A stretch of DNA of 64,000 nt from JACRCT01 sp036504155 (GTDB lineage: Bacteria; Myxococcota; Myxococcia; Myxococcales; UBA5297): contig DASXVQ010000030.1 in assembly GCA_036504155.1 (NCBI GenBank), forward strand, positions 1 through 64,000, written 5' to 3'. The number at the start of each line of letters is the position of its first letter. The first letter of the stretch is position 1. A model generated the notes under the pieces. It saw only the letters and a list, made by a program, of their open reading frames with translations, was not told the DNA's origin and did no database searches. Positions 8,612 through 17,608 of the stretch are shown here, one piece after another. The translations under genes and the position numbers were made by a program.

Positions 8612-9331
8612 CTACTTCAGCTCCGCCTCGATCTTCGCGATCTCGAACGACCGCAGCCCCGCCGAGAGGTTCTTGGCATCCCCGCCGGTCTCGGTGCCCA
8701 GGGTGGTGTGCCGCGCGAGGGTGACGAGGTACTTGCCCTTGGGGTCGACGTAGGCCCTGGCGAGGAAGTCCATCGTCATCGGCGAGGGCATCTGCGCACC
8801 GAAGAGGTCGGGCACCAGCTCGAAGCCCCTCTCCCCGCGGGAGGCGTAGAGCGCGCAGGTCTCGGTGTCCCCGTCCTTCGACGGCGTGCACAGTTCGAAC
8901 ACGCGCACTCCGCCGGGCAGCGTGAACTTGGCGTGGCCGACCTCCGGCCCCTCGCGCTTGAGCTCGGCGTAGGCGGGCTCGACGGTGAAGCCGTCCTTCT
9001 TGAGCTGCTTCTCCAGCTCGGTCCAGTTCTTCCCGCGCACCTTCGCCACCGCCTTCTCGTCGATGGCGTCGCCCTTGGTCGCCGCCTCGATGTCCTTGCG
9101 CGTGACCACGTCGTGCTTCCGGGTGACCTTGCCGGTGGCCAGGTCGAAGCGCGCCACCGCGATGGCGGCCACGTTCTGATCCATCCACTGCTCCTGCCAG
9201 CGCACCAGGGCGGTCTTGCCGTCCTTGCTGAAGCCCACCACCGTCGCGGCGCGGGTGATGTCCTGGGCGAGGGCCGACGGGGCGGCGAGGACGGCGAACG
9301 TGGCGGCGAGAGCGGAAAGGCAGGCGCGCAT
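8612..9331 (-). CDS. predicted secreted protein of unknown function
   Basis: 239 aa with a clear signal peptide ending SALA before QDITRA, so probably periplasmic. The mature protein begins with a segment (ATVVGFSKDGKTALVRWQEQ) resembling the start of uncharacterised secreted families that report on stored values (DUF2259-like), but the match is by eye and weak. Two cysteines near 153 and 163 could form a disulfide. The ATG at 9331 has GGAGG 6 nt upstream. Transcribed towards the lipoprotein gene, with ends 3 bp apart. Confidence 0.7.
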   Translation of the reverse strand: MRACLSALAATFAVLAAPSALAQDITRAATVVGFSKDGKTALVRWQEQWMDQNVAAIAVARFDLATGKVTRKHDVVTRKDIEAATKGDAIDEKAVAKVRGKNWTELEKQLKKDGFTVEPAYAELKREGPEVGHAKFTLPGGVRVFELCTPSKDGDTETCALYASRGERGFELVPDLFGAQMPSPMTMDFLARAYVDPKGKYLVTLARHTTLGTETGGDAKNLSAGLRSFEIAKIEAELK

Positions 9332-9399
9332 GAAGTCCCTCCGGGGAACGCGAGCGCCTCATCCTAGCGCCTGTACAATTGGCTAGAGTGACTGGAGCC

Positions 9400-9720
9400 A
9401 TGGCCCCGCAAGTCGATCCGAAGCGCCCGCGCCTGACCGTGGAGTTCGTGCTCGCGCTCCTCAGCCTCTGGCTCATCCTGTCGGTCGTCTACCTCGGCCT
9501 CTGCAGCATTGGCGGCAGCGCGCTGGAGTGGAGCGTGTTCCCGCTGATCGCGGTCATCCTCCTCCCCATCGGCGCGGCGCGGTTCCGCGGGCTGACGGGC
9601 CGGGAGAAGATCCAGCTGACGACGCGGTCGTTGACGGGCCCCAAGGGGTTCATCGCCGACGTCTCGGCTTCCGTCGACAAGTCCGACGAAGAGCCCGAAC
9701 CCGGCCGCCGCCAGTCCTGA
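9400..9720 (+). CDS. small two-helix membrane protein
   Basis: 106 aa. Two hydrophobic helices (about 14-34, VEFVLALLSLWLILSVVYLG, and about 44-62) are joined by a short loop. A polar C-terminal tail follows, ending in acidic residues and Arg. No family recognised. The ATG at 9400 is 10 nt after TAGAGT (9384-9389); a GTG at 9388 or TTG at 9379 would extend it by 4 or 7 residues. It is convergent with the radical SAM gene. Confidence 0.65.
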   Translation: MAPQVDPKRPRLTVEFVLALLSLWLILSVVYLGLCSIGGSALEWSVFPLIAVILLPIGAARFRGLTGREKIQLTTRSLTGPKGFIADVSASVDKSDEEPEPGRRQS

Positions 9721-9744
9721 CTCCTGCCCTCGCAGTGAGGGTCG

Positions 9745-11352
9745 CTACCGCCGCGGCAGGAAGCAGGCGTGGTTCGCCTTGAACGGCGCCCGCAGGTCTC
9801 CGAGGACGGCCCGCACCTGCTCCGACTTGAGGAAGCGGTGGTCCAGCCAGCGACGCGCCTCGACGCGCGGGTGCGACGAGCCGCAACGGAAGTCGTCGTA
9901 GAGCGACAGGTCGGTGCCCGGGTGGAAGGGCAGGATCTCGGTGATGCCGAACTCCGCCGGCCTCTGGTGCATGAGGCTGCCGCGCGGCAGGTTCAAGAGC
10001 GCGTGGTTGAGGTCGCACAGCGCCTCGCTCTCGTCCTCGACGAAGCGCAGCGTCTGCTCGCGGTCCTCGTCGGTCTCCGTCGGCAGCCCGAAGAGCAGGT
10101 AGGCCTGGCTGCGGATGCCGGCGGCGTGCAGGGCCCGGAGCATCCGGCGCATCACCTCCACGTCGGCGCCCTTGCCCATCAGCGCGAGCAGCCGCGGAGA
10201 GCCGCTCTCGATGCCGATCTGCAGCATGTCGCAGCCGCCCTCGGCGAGCGCCCGGGCGAAGGCCTCGTTCGCGAAGACGCGCTCGGGGCGCACGAACCCG
10301 TGCCAGCGCAACGGCAGCCTTCGCTCGGCGATGGCCTTCGCCAGCCGCTGGAGATGCTTGGGCGGCAGAGCCGAGTCGGTCAGGTGCAGCATCGCGCCGG
10401 CGGGAAAGCGGCCGGCGACCTCCTCCAGCCAGCTCTCCAGCGACTCCGGGGCGCAGGCGCGCTGCTTGGCGTGCAGGTAGTCCGGGCAGAAGGTGCAGCG
10501 GCGCCAGTAGCAGCCGCGCGCCAGCGCCACCGGCACCACCGGCAGCGGCGAGAGGTAGTCGTCCCAAGGCAGGTCGGCCAGGTCGACCGCGAGAGGACCG
10601 TCGCCCGGCCCGCGGCCGACCCCGCCCACCGACTTCGCGAGCGCCGCCAGATCGTCGTCCGAGCCGGCGACGACCTGGTCGAAGAGATCGAACGCGCCGC
10701 CGCGCAGCGCGAAGCCTGCCGCCGACCAGCAGGCGGGGAGCGGCCCGCCGAGGATGCGCTTCATCTGCGGCAGCTTCTGCCCGAGCAGGAACCCCAGCCG
10801 CACGGCGCCGCAGGCCTGGTTCTGGAAAGCGAGCGAGAGCCCGACATGGGTGACGCCGCGCTCGACCAGCTGCGGGAAGAGCACGTCCTCGAAGTAGGCG
10901 TCGAAAGGCCCGGGCCGCCGGGCGAGGATCTCCAGCGCGGCGCGGCCCTCGGGGCGCAGGCCCTCGACGTCCACGGTCGCCACCCGGACGCGCACGCCGG
11001 GGTACGGCTTCGAGGCCAGCTCCAGCACGCCGTCGAGGTGCGTCACCGCCGAGCTGTAGACCTTGCGGCTCAGGTAGGTCTTCGCCTGCTTGAGCGGCGG
11101 AGGAACGGCCGTCACCGAGCGCACGTGGCGGCGGTAGGCCACCGCGGCTCGCGGGTCCCGGGCCGCGACCTCCGCGACCATGCGATCGAGCCGCTCGCCG
11201 CGCAGCGTGTAGGCGTACCAGCCGATGGACGAGTCGAGCGCGAACGCGTCGGCTCCCAGCGACCGCAACACCCGGGCCGCCGCCGGCCCGGAGAGGTTCG
11301 GCTCGGAGGGCTTGGTGACCGGAGGTGTGACGATCGCGATGCGCGGAGCCAT
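9745..11352 (-). CDS. radical SAM protein with an N-terminal B12-binding-like domain
   Basis: About 535 aa. The N-terminal 230 residues resemble a degenerate cobalamin-binding fold (starts MAPRIAIVTPPVTKPSEPNL), without an obvious DxHxxG motif. The radical SAM core follows, with iron-sulfur cysteines in RGCYWRRCTFC (first Cys at 281). The spacing is CX4CX2C rather than the usual CX3CX2C. Motifs downstream, MLQIGIESGSPRLLALMGKG and a later AYLLFGLPTE, fit the SAM-binding barrel of Elp3/MiaB-like families. The substrate is unknown. The ATG at 11352 is preferred; a GTG at 11400 would add 16 residues. A TACGGT lies 12 nt upstream. The Fe-S protein gene at 11487 is divergent. Confidence 0.82.
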   Translation of the reverse strand: MAPRIAIVTPPVTKPSEPNLSGPAAARVLRSLGADAFALDSSIGWYAYTLRGERLDRMVAEVAARDPRAAVAYRRHVRSVTAVPPPLKQAKTYLSRKVYSSAVTHLDGVLELASKPYPGVRVRVATVDVEGLRPEGRAALEILARRPGPFDAYFEDVLFPQLVERGVTHVGLSLAFQNQACGAVRLGFLLGQKLPQMKRILGGPLPACWSAAGFALRGGAFDLFDQVVAGSDDDLAALAKSVGGVGRGPGDGPLAVDLADLPWDDYLSPLPVVPVALARGCYWRRCTFCPDYLHAKQRACAPESLESWLEEVAGRFPAGAMLHLTDSALPPKHLQRLAKAIAERRLPLRWHGFVRPERVFANEAFARALAEGGCDMLQIGIESGSPRLLALMGKGADVEVMRRMLRALHAAGIRSQAYLLFGLPTETDEDREQTLRFVEDESEALCDLNHALLNLPRGSLMHQRPAEFGITEILPFHPGTDLSLYDDFRCGSSHPRVEARRWLDHRFLKSEQVRAVLGDLRAPFKANHACFLPRR

Positions 11353-11486
11353 CGAAGGGCGGCGACCGTAGCACGCCGGGGGCCGTCCTGCCCCAGACAC
11401 TCATCCGGGGCGTGCCCTCTGCCTCCTCGCTCGCCTACGCTGTCTCGCCTACCTTCCTGCGCCCCTCGCACCGGAGCCGAATAGCC

Positions 11487-12800
11487 ATGGGCCACCTCGG
11501 CCGCATCAAGGACGAATACCGGGAGCTCGCCAGCCGCCTGCAGCACGGCACCACGCGGCTGGTGGAAGCCGACAACGAGAAGGCCGAGAAGGCGCGCCAG
11601 GACATCCTCGAGCTGCTCTTCACGCCCGAGGAGGCCAAGCTTGCCGCCAAGCTCCCGGTCTTGCCGGCGAGCCTGCGCCGCATCGCCGAGCGCGTGGACG
11701 TGACGCCCGAGCTCCTCAAGCCCCGCCTCGACGCACTGTGCGACAAGGGCCTGGTCATGGACCTCGTCAGCCCGAAGTCCGGGAAGACGAAGTACATGCT
11801 CGCCCCGCCGGTCGTCGGCTTCTTCGAGTTCTCGCTGATGCGCCGCGACGCCAGCCGGCCGCAGAAGGAGATCGCCGAGGCCATCCACGCCTACGGCCAC
11901 GCCGACCCGTCGTTCGTCCGCGAGGTCTTCGACCGCGCGACCGTCGTGGGCCGGGCGCTGCCCTACGAGGGCGCCATCGACGAGGAGGACCTCCCCGACG
12001 TGCTCGTCTGGGAGCGCGCCACCTCGCTGCTCCGCGACGCCCGGGCCCTCACCGTCTCCACCTGCTTCTGCCGGCACATGGCCGAGCACCGCGGCGTCGC
12101 CTGCGGCTCCCCCACCGAGAACTGCCTGGCGCTCAACGCCGGCGCCGACTACGTCGCCCGCCGCAAGCTGGGCCGGGCGATCGATGCCGCGGAGGCGGTG
12201 GACCTGCTCGAGCAGGCGCGCGCCCACGGCCTGGTGCAGATCGCCGACAACGTGCAGCGCCAACCCGCCTACATCTGCAACTGCTGCGGCTGCTGCTGCG
12301 AGCAGCTCCACGGCATCAACGAGTTCGGGATGCGCGCCGTGAACCCCAGCGGCTTCGTCCCGCGCCACCACGAGACGCGCTGCGTCGGCTGCTCGCGCTG
12401 CGCCCGCGCCTGCCCCATCGGCGCCATCACCATGACCGCCCAGCGCGCGGACGGGAAGACCAAGGCCGCGCTCGTCCCCGTCGTCGACGAGGACAAGTGC
12501 ATCGGCTGCGGCGTGTGCACCGCGGCCTGCCACAAGCGCGCCTTGTCGCTCGAGCGCTCGGAGCGCCGGCCCGACGTCCCCGGCGACGGCGTGGAGAAGG
12601 CGCTGCGCATGGCGCTCGAGCGCGGGCGGCTGGCGGACCTCGTCTTCGACCAGGGCGCCGGCCGCGGCGCGAGGTTCTTCAACCGGGTGATGTCCGCGCT
12701 CGTCGCCCTGCCGCCGGCCAAGCAGGCGCTCGCCAACGAGCAGCTCCGCTCCCGGTTCGTCCGCTTCGCGCTCTCGCGCGTGAAGGACCCGACGAGCTGA
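11487..12800 (+). CDS. multi-cluster 4Fe-4S ferredoxin-type protein
   Basis: 437 aa, cytoplasmic. The N-terminal 130 residues contain a winged-helix-like segment (about 55-105). A cysteine-rich centre includes STCFCRHM near 195 and a dense CNCCGCCCEQ cluster near 265. Two bacterial ferredoxin motifs follow: CVGCSRCARACP and CIGCGVCTAACH. The layout resembles 4Fe-4S dicluster proteins found with oxidoreductases in anaerobic lineages; an electron-transfer role is inferred. The ATG at 11487 has GGAG 10 nt upstream. It is divergent from the radical SAM gene, so a shared process is possible. Confidence 0.82.
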   Translation: MGHLGRIKDEYRELASRLQHGTTRLVEADNEKAEKARQDILELLFTPEEAKLAAKLPVLPASLRRIAERVDVTPELLKPRLDALCDKGLVMDLVSPKSGKTKYMLAPPVVGFFEFSLMRRDASRPQKEIAEAIHAYGHADPSFVREVFDRATVVGRALPYEGAIDEEDLPDVLVWERATSLLRDARALTVSTCFCRHMAEHRGVACGSPTENCLALNAGADYVARRKLGRAIDAAEAVDLLEQARAHGLVQIADNVQRQPAYICNCCGCCCEQLHGINEFGMRAVNPSGFVPRHHETRCVGCSRCARACPIGAITMTAQRADGKTKAALVPVVDEDKCIGCGVCTAACHKRALSLERSERRPDVPGDGVEKALRMALERGRLADLVFDQGAGRGARFFNRVMSALVALPPAKQALANEQLRSRFVRFALSRVKDPTS

Positions 12801-12892
12801 CGGGACCTCTGGCCGCGGCGGCGCCGGTAAAAGCTGGGAAAAGGCGGCAACACCGGCGCGCGACGGGGCATCGAGGGTGCAGCGAGGTCCTC

Positions 12893-13777
12893 ATGTCCAC
12901 GCAGCGCCGGAGAACTTGGAAGGTCTGGGGCCTGTCCGCCGCGTTCGCCCTGGTGCACCTGGTCGCCGTGGCGGCGCTGTTCACGCCGCTGACCTGGCCG
13001 CTGGCGGCGCTGACCCTGGGCTCGTACTACCTGCGCATGTTCGCGGTCACCGCGGGCTACCACCGCTACTTCGCCCACCGCTCGTACAAGACCGGCCGCG
13101 TCTTCCAGTTCCTGCTCGCCTTCCTGGCCCAGACCTCGGCCCAGAAGGGAGTGCTCTGGTGGTCCGGGCACCACCGCGCGCACCACGCCTACTCCGACAC
13201 CGAGCGCGACATCCACTCGCCGGTGCGCCGCGGCTTCTGGTGGGCGCACGTCGGGTGGATCCTCAGCACGCGCTACGACGAGACCGACTTCGACCGCATC
13301 AAGGACTTCGCCAAGTATCCCGAGCTGCGCTTCCTCAACCGCTGGCCGCTGCTGCCCGCGGTGATCTACGCGGCCGCCATCCTCGCCCTCTTCGGGTGGA
13401 GCGTCCTGCTGTGGGGCTTCTTCGTCTCCACGGTGCTGCTCTTCCACGGGACTTTCTCCATCAACTCGCTGGCGCACGTCCTGGGCAAGCGCCGCTTCCC
13501 GACCTCGGACACCAGCAGGAACGGGCTGTTGCTGTCGCTCGTCGCCAACGGCGAGGGCTGGCACAACAACCACCACTACTTCCCGACCTCGGCGCGGCAG
13601 GGGTTCTACTGGTGGGAGATCGACGCGACGTACTACGTGCTGCGCGGGCTGGCGGCGCTGCGCCTCGTGCGCGACCTGCGCGAGCCGCCGGCGAAGGTGC
13701 TGGAGGAGGGGCGACGGCAGGCCCGGCGCCGCGCGAGCGCCCTGGCATTCCTGCCCGCGGTTCAGCAGGCGAAGTAG
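12893..13777 (+). CDS. acyl-CoA (stearoyl-type) delta-9 desaturase
   Basis: Membrane di-iron enzyme that puts a cis double bond into fatty acyl chains using O2. 294 aa with four predicted membrane helices. The three histidine boxes of the family are intact: HRYFAH (57-62), HHRAHH (93-98) and HNNHH (224-228, in GEGWHNNHHYF). The glycine- and aromatic-rich context matches the SCD/Ole1/DesC class. The ATG at 12893 has GAGG shortly upstream. Together with plsB it points to active control of membrane lipid composition. O2 use implies the organism meets oxygen at least at times. Confidence 0.92.
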   Translation: MSTQRRRTWKVWGLSAAFALVHLVAVAALFTPLTWPLAALTLGSYYLRMFAVTAGYHRYFAHRSYKTGRVFQFLLAFLAQTSAQKGVLWWSGHHRAHHAYSDTERDIHSPVRRGFWWAHVGWILSTRYDETDFDRIKDFAKYPELRFLNRWPLLPAVIYAAAILALFGWSVLLWGFFVSTVLLFHGTFSINSLAHVLGKRRFPTSDTSRNGLLLSLVANGEGWHNNHHYFPTSARQGFYWWEIDATYYVLRGLAALRLVRDLREPPAKVLEEGRRQARRRASALAFLPAVQQAK

Positions 13778-13850
13778 CCCGGTACCGAGGCGTCGCGCGC
13801 CGCCCGAACTCGGTTCCGCCGCTTTGCCCGGCCTCTGCTAAAAGAGGGCC

Positions 13851-16800
13851 GTGCCAACGCCGAACTTCGAGCAGCTGCTCGCCGAAGACTTCTCGCCGCT
13901 CGGCGACGATCGCGCCGCCGCCCTGGACTACGTCCTGCGCGCCGGCGACGCGCGAGTCCTGGAGCGCGTCGGCGGCAGGCTGAAGGTCAAGGTCGCGGGC
14001 GGCTTCCTCGGGCCCGATCGCCAGGCGCTCCTCTCCGCCCTCCTCGCCGGCGACTCGGACCTCTTGCGCCGCCTGGGCCAGGTCTGGGCCGCGGCCGGCG
14101 ACGGCCGGGGGTGCATCGCCGAACTCGAACAGGACCGCTGGCTGGAGTGCGTGGTCTGGGAGGCCTCCAGCCTCTCGCCGAACACCTCCACCCGCGCCGA
14201 GTCGGCGCTCGCGGCCGAGGCGCTCGAGCCGGACTGCCTGCGCCGGCTCGCCCACCTCGCCCTCTCGCCTGCCCGCCAACCCGACGGCAGCCTGCAGTAC
14301 GTCGTGCGCAACTTCGGCGAGGCCATCCTCGCCATCCGGGGCTTCGGCCGGGTGCTCGAGCGCGAAGCGGAGTTCGTCTCCAGGCTGCTGCGCGAAGGCG
14401 ACGCCGAGGCGCGGGTCTTCGTCTGCGAGCGGCTCGAGGCCGCGCGGACCAAGCCGGAGCCCTTCCTGCCCGCCCTCGTCGAGCTCGCGGTCAGCGACTC
14501 GAAGAGGGCCCGTGCCGCGGCCCTGAGGCACCTGGGCCAGGCCGGCGACCCGCCGGCGCGCCGCGCGCTCTGGGCGGTCGCCGAGGACGCGGGCCGGCCG
14601 GGCGCCGAGCGCGGGCACGCGGTCGAGGCGCTCTTCAGCCTGGGGGGCGCCGACGCGGCGCGCTTCGAGGCGCTGCTCGCCGCCGCCAAGGGGCCGCTCA
14701 AGAAGGCGCTGGAGCACGCGCTCGAGGCGCTCTCGCCGGCCGTCGCCGCCGCCCCGACGCCGCCGCCGAGGGTCGACCTGCCGCCGGTGCCGGCCGAGCT
14801 GCGCCAGGCGCTGCGCTCGCTGGCCGACGAGTGGTACGCGGCCGCCCCGGGCATCGTCGCCAGGTACCAGTCCCAGTTCCCGAAGTTCCAGGCCCCTGCC
14901 CTCCAGCCGATTGGCGACGAGGTGATCGAACAGGCGGTCCGCCTGGTCGCGCAGCCTGAGCCGTGGCCCTCCGCGCGCAGGCTGCTGGCGGCGCTCGAGC
15001 GACACCCCACCGCCCTGCCCCCCGACCGCATCGTCGAGGCCCTGGCCGCGGCGAGGCTCCCCCCGGTGTACTTCGTGCGCGCCTGGCAGCTGTTCTGCGA
15101 GCGGCACGACCTGTCGACCTTGATGTTCGTGGCTCGCCAGCTGCGTCTGCAGCCAGCGCAGCCGCCGGTGGACCTGCTCCAGCTGGACGCGGCGGCGCGC
15201 CTGGCCGGCTTCGGCCCGATGGAGATCGGCTCGCTCGTGCTGCGGCGCTGGCTGCGCGAGTGGGGCAAGGCCCAGGTCGCCTATCTCGCCGCGCACCCGG
15301 AGCTGGCCGAGGCGGCGCTGGGGCAGCGCACGCTCCCCGGCCTCGACATCCCTCCCTACCAGCAGCGCGAAGCGCGAGTGACCGCCCTGCAGCTCGTCTC
15401 CGAGATGGACGCGCCGCCGCCGACGCTGGTCCCGGCGCTGTGGGACGTCGCGCTCAAGGGGCTGAAGATCGAGCGGCCGCTGGCGCAGAAGGCCCTCTCG
15501 CGGCTGCCGGGGCACGAGCCGCGCATCCTCGAGGCGCTCAAGGACAAGTCGCAGGACGCGCGCGCCGGCGCCGCCCACTGGCTGGCCTCCAAGAAGCTCG
15601 CCAGCGCCCTGCCCGCCCTGCGCGCCGCGCTGGCCCAGGAGAAGCGCGAGCCGGTCCGGCTGGCGCTGCTCGAGGCGCTCGAGGCGCTGGGCGAGCCGCT
15701 CGATTCGCTGATGGACCGGCGCGGGCTCCTCGAGCGCGCGCAGAGGATCCTCGCCGAGAGCAGGTGCCCGGTGCTCGCCTGGCCCGAGGCCGTCTCGCTG
15801 CCGGCCCTGCACTGGGCGGACAACGGCGCCGGCATCGACCCCGCCATCGTCCTGGCGTGGATCGCCGAGGCGCACAAGACGCGCAACCCGGCGCCCTCGC
15901 CGCTGCTCCGCCTCTACGCCCGCGCGGTCCGTCCCGAGGACGGCCGGGCCCTGGCGCGCACGGTCCTCCTGGCGTGGATCGCCCGGGACGTCGCCCAGGA
16001 GCCCTCCTTCGACGAGCACACCGGCTTCTCGCGCGGCTCGTCGGCCATCGAGGACAAGGGCGTGCTCGCGGTGGCGGGCGCCTTCGGCGGCCCGGGGCTC
16101 GCGGAGATCGTCGGCCGCTACCTCAAGGACTGGTACGGCCTGCGCGCCGCCCAGTGCCGCGCGCTGCTCAACATGCTGGCCTGGGTCGAGGACCGCGCCG
16201 CCATCCAGCTGCTGCTCGCCACCGGCACGCGCTTCCGCACCGCCAGCATCCGCGCCGAGGCCGAGAAGCTCACCCGCGAGCTGGCCGAGCGCAAGGGCTG
16301 GACCGTGGACGAGCTGGGCGACCGGACCATCCCCGACGCCGGGCTCGACGAGACCGGCCGCATCCTCATCGACTACGGCGAGCGCAGGTTCACCGCCCGG
16401 CTCGACTACCAGCTGCGCCTCTCGCTGGCCGACGCCGAGGACGGGGCGATCAAGTCGCTCCCCGAGGCGCGCAAGGGCGAGGACGAGGAGAAGGTGAAGC
16501 AGGCCCGCGCCGCCTACTCGCGCTCCAGGAAGCAGATCGAGACGGTGGTGAAGCAGCAGCGCGAGCGGCTCTACGAGGCGATGTGCACCCAGCGCACCTG
16601 GCGCTTCGCGGACTGGGAGACCTTCCTCGCGGCGCACCCGGTCGCGCGCAACCTGGTGGTCGGCGTGGTCTGGACCGCCGAGCACGACGGCCGCCACGTC
16701 AGCTTCCGGCCGCTCGGCGACGGCTCGCTCTCGGCCGCCGGGCACGAGGAAGTGAAGCTTTCGCCCGACGCCGCGGTCCGCGTCGCGCACGAGCTGACCC

Positions 16801-17279
16801 TCCCCGAGGGCCAGGTGCAGGAGTGGACGGCGCACCTGGGCGACTTCGAGGTGATGCCGCTCTTCCGCCAGTTCGGCCGGCCCGCGTTCCGCCTGCCCGA
16901 CGAGCGGCGCGGCGAGCTCGAGCTGGCCGACTTCCAGGGCCACCTCATCGAGGCGTTCAAGCTGCGCGGCAAGGCGCTGGGCCTGGGCTACATCCGCGGC
17001 CCCGCCGAGGACGGCGGCTGGTTCTACCGCTACGACAAGGCCCTGCCTTCGCTCGGGCTGCGCGTCGAGCTGGCGTTCTCGGGCAACGGGCTGCCGGAGG
17101 AGAACCGGACGGTGGCGCTCCAGGTCGCGCGCTTCGTGCCGACCACGCCGGGGGAGCCGGCGCGGCCGCTGGGCGAGGTGCCGCAGGTGCTCCTGAGCGA
17201 GGTCCGGGCGGACTTGAAGGAGCTGTCCGCTGCCGGGACCGGGTTCGACCCGGACTGGGAGAGCAAGATCGGGTTGTAG
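13851..17279 (+). CDS. DUF4132-domain protein with helical-repeat N-terminus
   Basis: 1142 aa, cytoplasmic. About the first 850 residues are helical, with HEAT-like repeats such as ARAAALRHLGQAGDPPARRA. The C-terminal part (about 880-1060) has the DUF4132 signature: PLFRQFGRPAF, ADFQGHLIEAFKLRGKALGL, and the WFYRYDKAL strand. The family includes E. coli YehI-like proteins; its molecular function is unknown. Many relatives begin with a WGR domain, which is absent here. The start is GTG at 13851, with a GAGGG ribosome-binding site 2-3 nt before a CC spacer. The last 13 codons (TGFDPDWESKIGL) recur at the end of the kinase remnant at 20610-21183, a sign of past duplication here. Confidence 0.85.
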   Translation: MPTPNFEQLLAEDFSPLGDDRAAALDYVLRAGDARVLERVGGRLKVKVAGGFLGPDRQALLSALLAGDSDLLRRLGQVWAAAGDGRGCIAELEQDRWLECVVWEASSLSPNTSTRAESALAAEALEPDCLRRLAHLALSPARQPDGSLQYVVRNFGEAILAIRGFGRVLEREAEFVSRLLREGDAEARVFVCERLEAARTKPEPFLPALVELAVSDSKRARAAALRHLGQAGDPPARRALWAVAEDAGRPGAERGHAVEALFSLGGADAARFEALLAAAKGPLKKALEHALEALSPAVAAAPTPPPRVDLPPVPAELRQALRSLADEWYAAAPGIVARYQSQFPKFQAPALQPIGDEVIEQAVRLVAQPEPWPSARRLLAALERHPTALPPDRIVEALAAARLPPVYFVRAWQLFCERHDLSTLMFVARQLRLQPAQPPVDLLQLDAAARLAGFGPMEIGSLVLRRWLREWGKAQVAYLAAHPELAEAALGQRTLPGLDIPPYQQREARVTALQLVSEMDAPPPTLVPALWDVALKGLKIERPLAQKALSRLPGHEPRILEALKDKSQDARAGAAHWLASKKLASALPALRAALAQEKREPVRLALLEALEALGEPLDSLMDRRGLLERAQRILAESRCPVLAWPEAVSLPALHWADNGAGIDPAIVLAWIAEAHKTRNPAPSPLLRLYARAVRPEDGRALARTVLLAWIARDVAQEPSFDEHTGFSRGSSAIEDKGVLAVAGAFGGPGLAEIVGRYLKDWYGLRAAQCRALLNMLAWVEDRAAIQLLLATGTRFRTASIRAEAEKLTRELAERKGWTVDELGDRTIPDAGLDETGRILIDYGERRFTARLDYQLRLSLADAEDGAIKSLPEARKGEDEEKVKQARAAYSRSRKQIETVVKQQRERLYEAMCTQRTWRFADWETFLAAHPVARNLVVGVVWTAEHDGRHVSFRPLGDGSLSAAGHEEVKLSPDAAVRVAHELTLPEGQVQEWTAHLGDFEVMPLFRQFGRPAFRLPDERRGELELADFQGHLIEAFKLRGKALGLGYIRGPAEDGGWFYRYDKALPSLGLRVELAFSGNGLPEENRTVALQVARFVPTTPGEPARPLGEVPQVLLSEVRADLKELSAAGTGFDPDWESKIGL

Positions 17280-17608
17280 GCGGGTGCCCGGCTCCGAGTC
17301 CGAGGACCCCCGCGGTCACCCCTCCGCCCGTGTGACCGCCGTCACGAGCCGGTCCGAACCAGGCGGTATCGTTCCCAAACTCCGGTCCCTGCGGGAACGC
17401 ACTGGGGGATCCGCCTCTTTGCCTGCCCCAAGGAAGACCCGTGCGCCGCTTCGAGCTCCGGGAGACCGAGGTCGGCGCCACGGAGAGCCCGGAGCAGACC
17501 CCCTGCCGGGTCGCTGCGGGCGAGCCGGATCCCGTCGCCTTCTCCGAGTTGGTCGCCGAGCTGACCGCGCTCGTGGATAATCCGCGCACTCGCGCGAAGG
17601 AGCACCCC
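17280..17608. other. intergenic region with a short WGR-like coding remnant
   Basis: 330 bp. It contains a GTGAC-CGCC-GTCAC dyad at 17332-17345. At 17441 a GTG preceded by AAGGA opens a frame that reads VRRFELRE, similar to the start of WGR domains, and runs in frame into the following lipoprotein. The lipoprotein has its own signal peptide and ribosome-binding site at 17609, so the upstream frame is probably a decayed fragment or chance. No terminator with a T-tract is seen after the DUF4132 gene. Confidence 0.4.

Noticed and set aside
17239..17251. GGGTTCGACCC (also at 21147 and near 847) as the T-arm of a tRNA
   Set aside because: Each lies inside a protein-coding sequence, and no acceptor or anticodon stem can be built around it.
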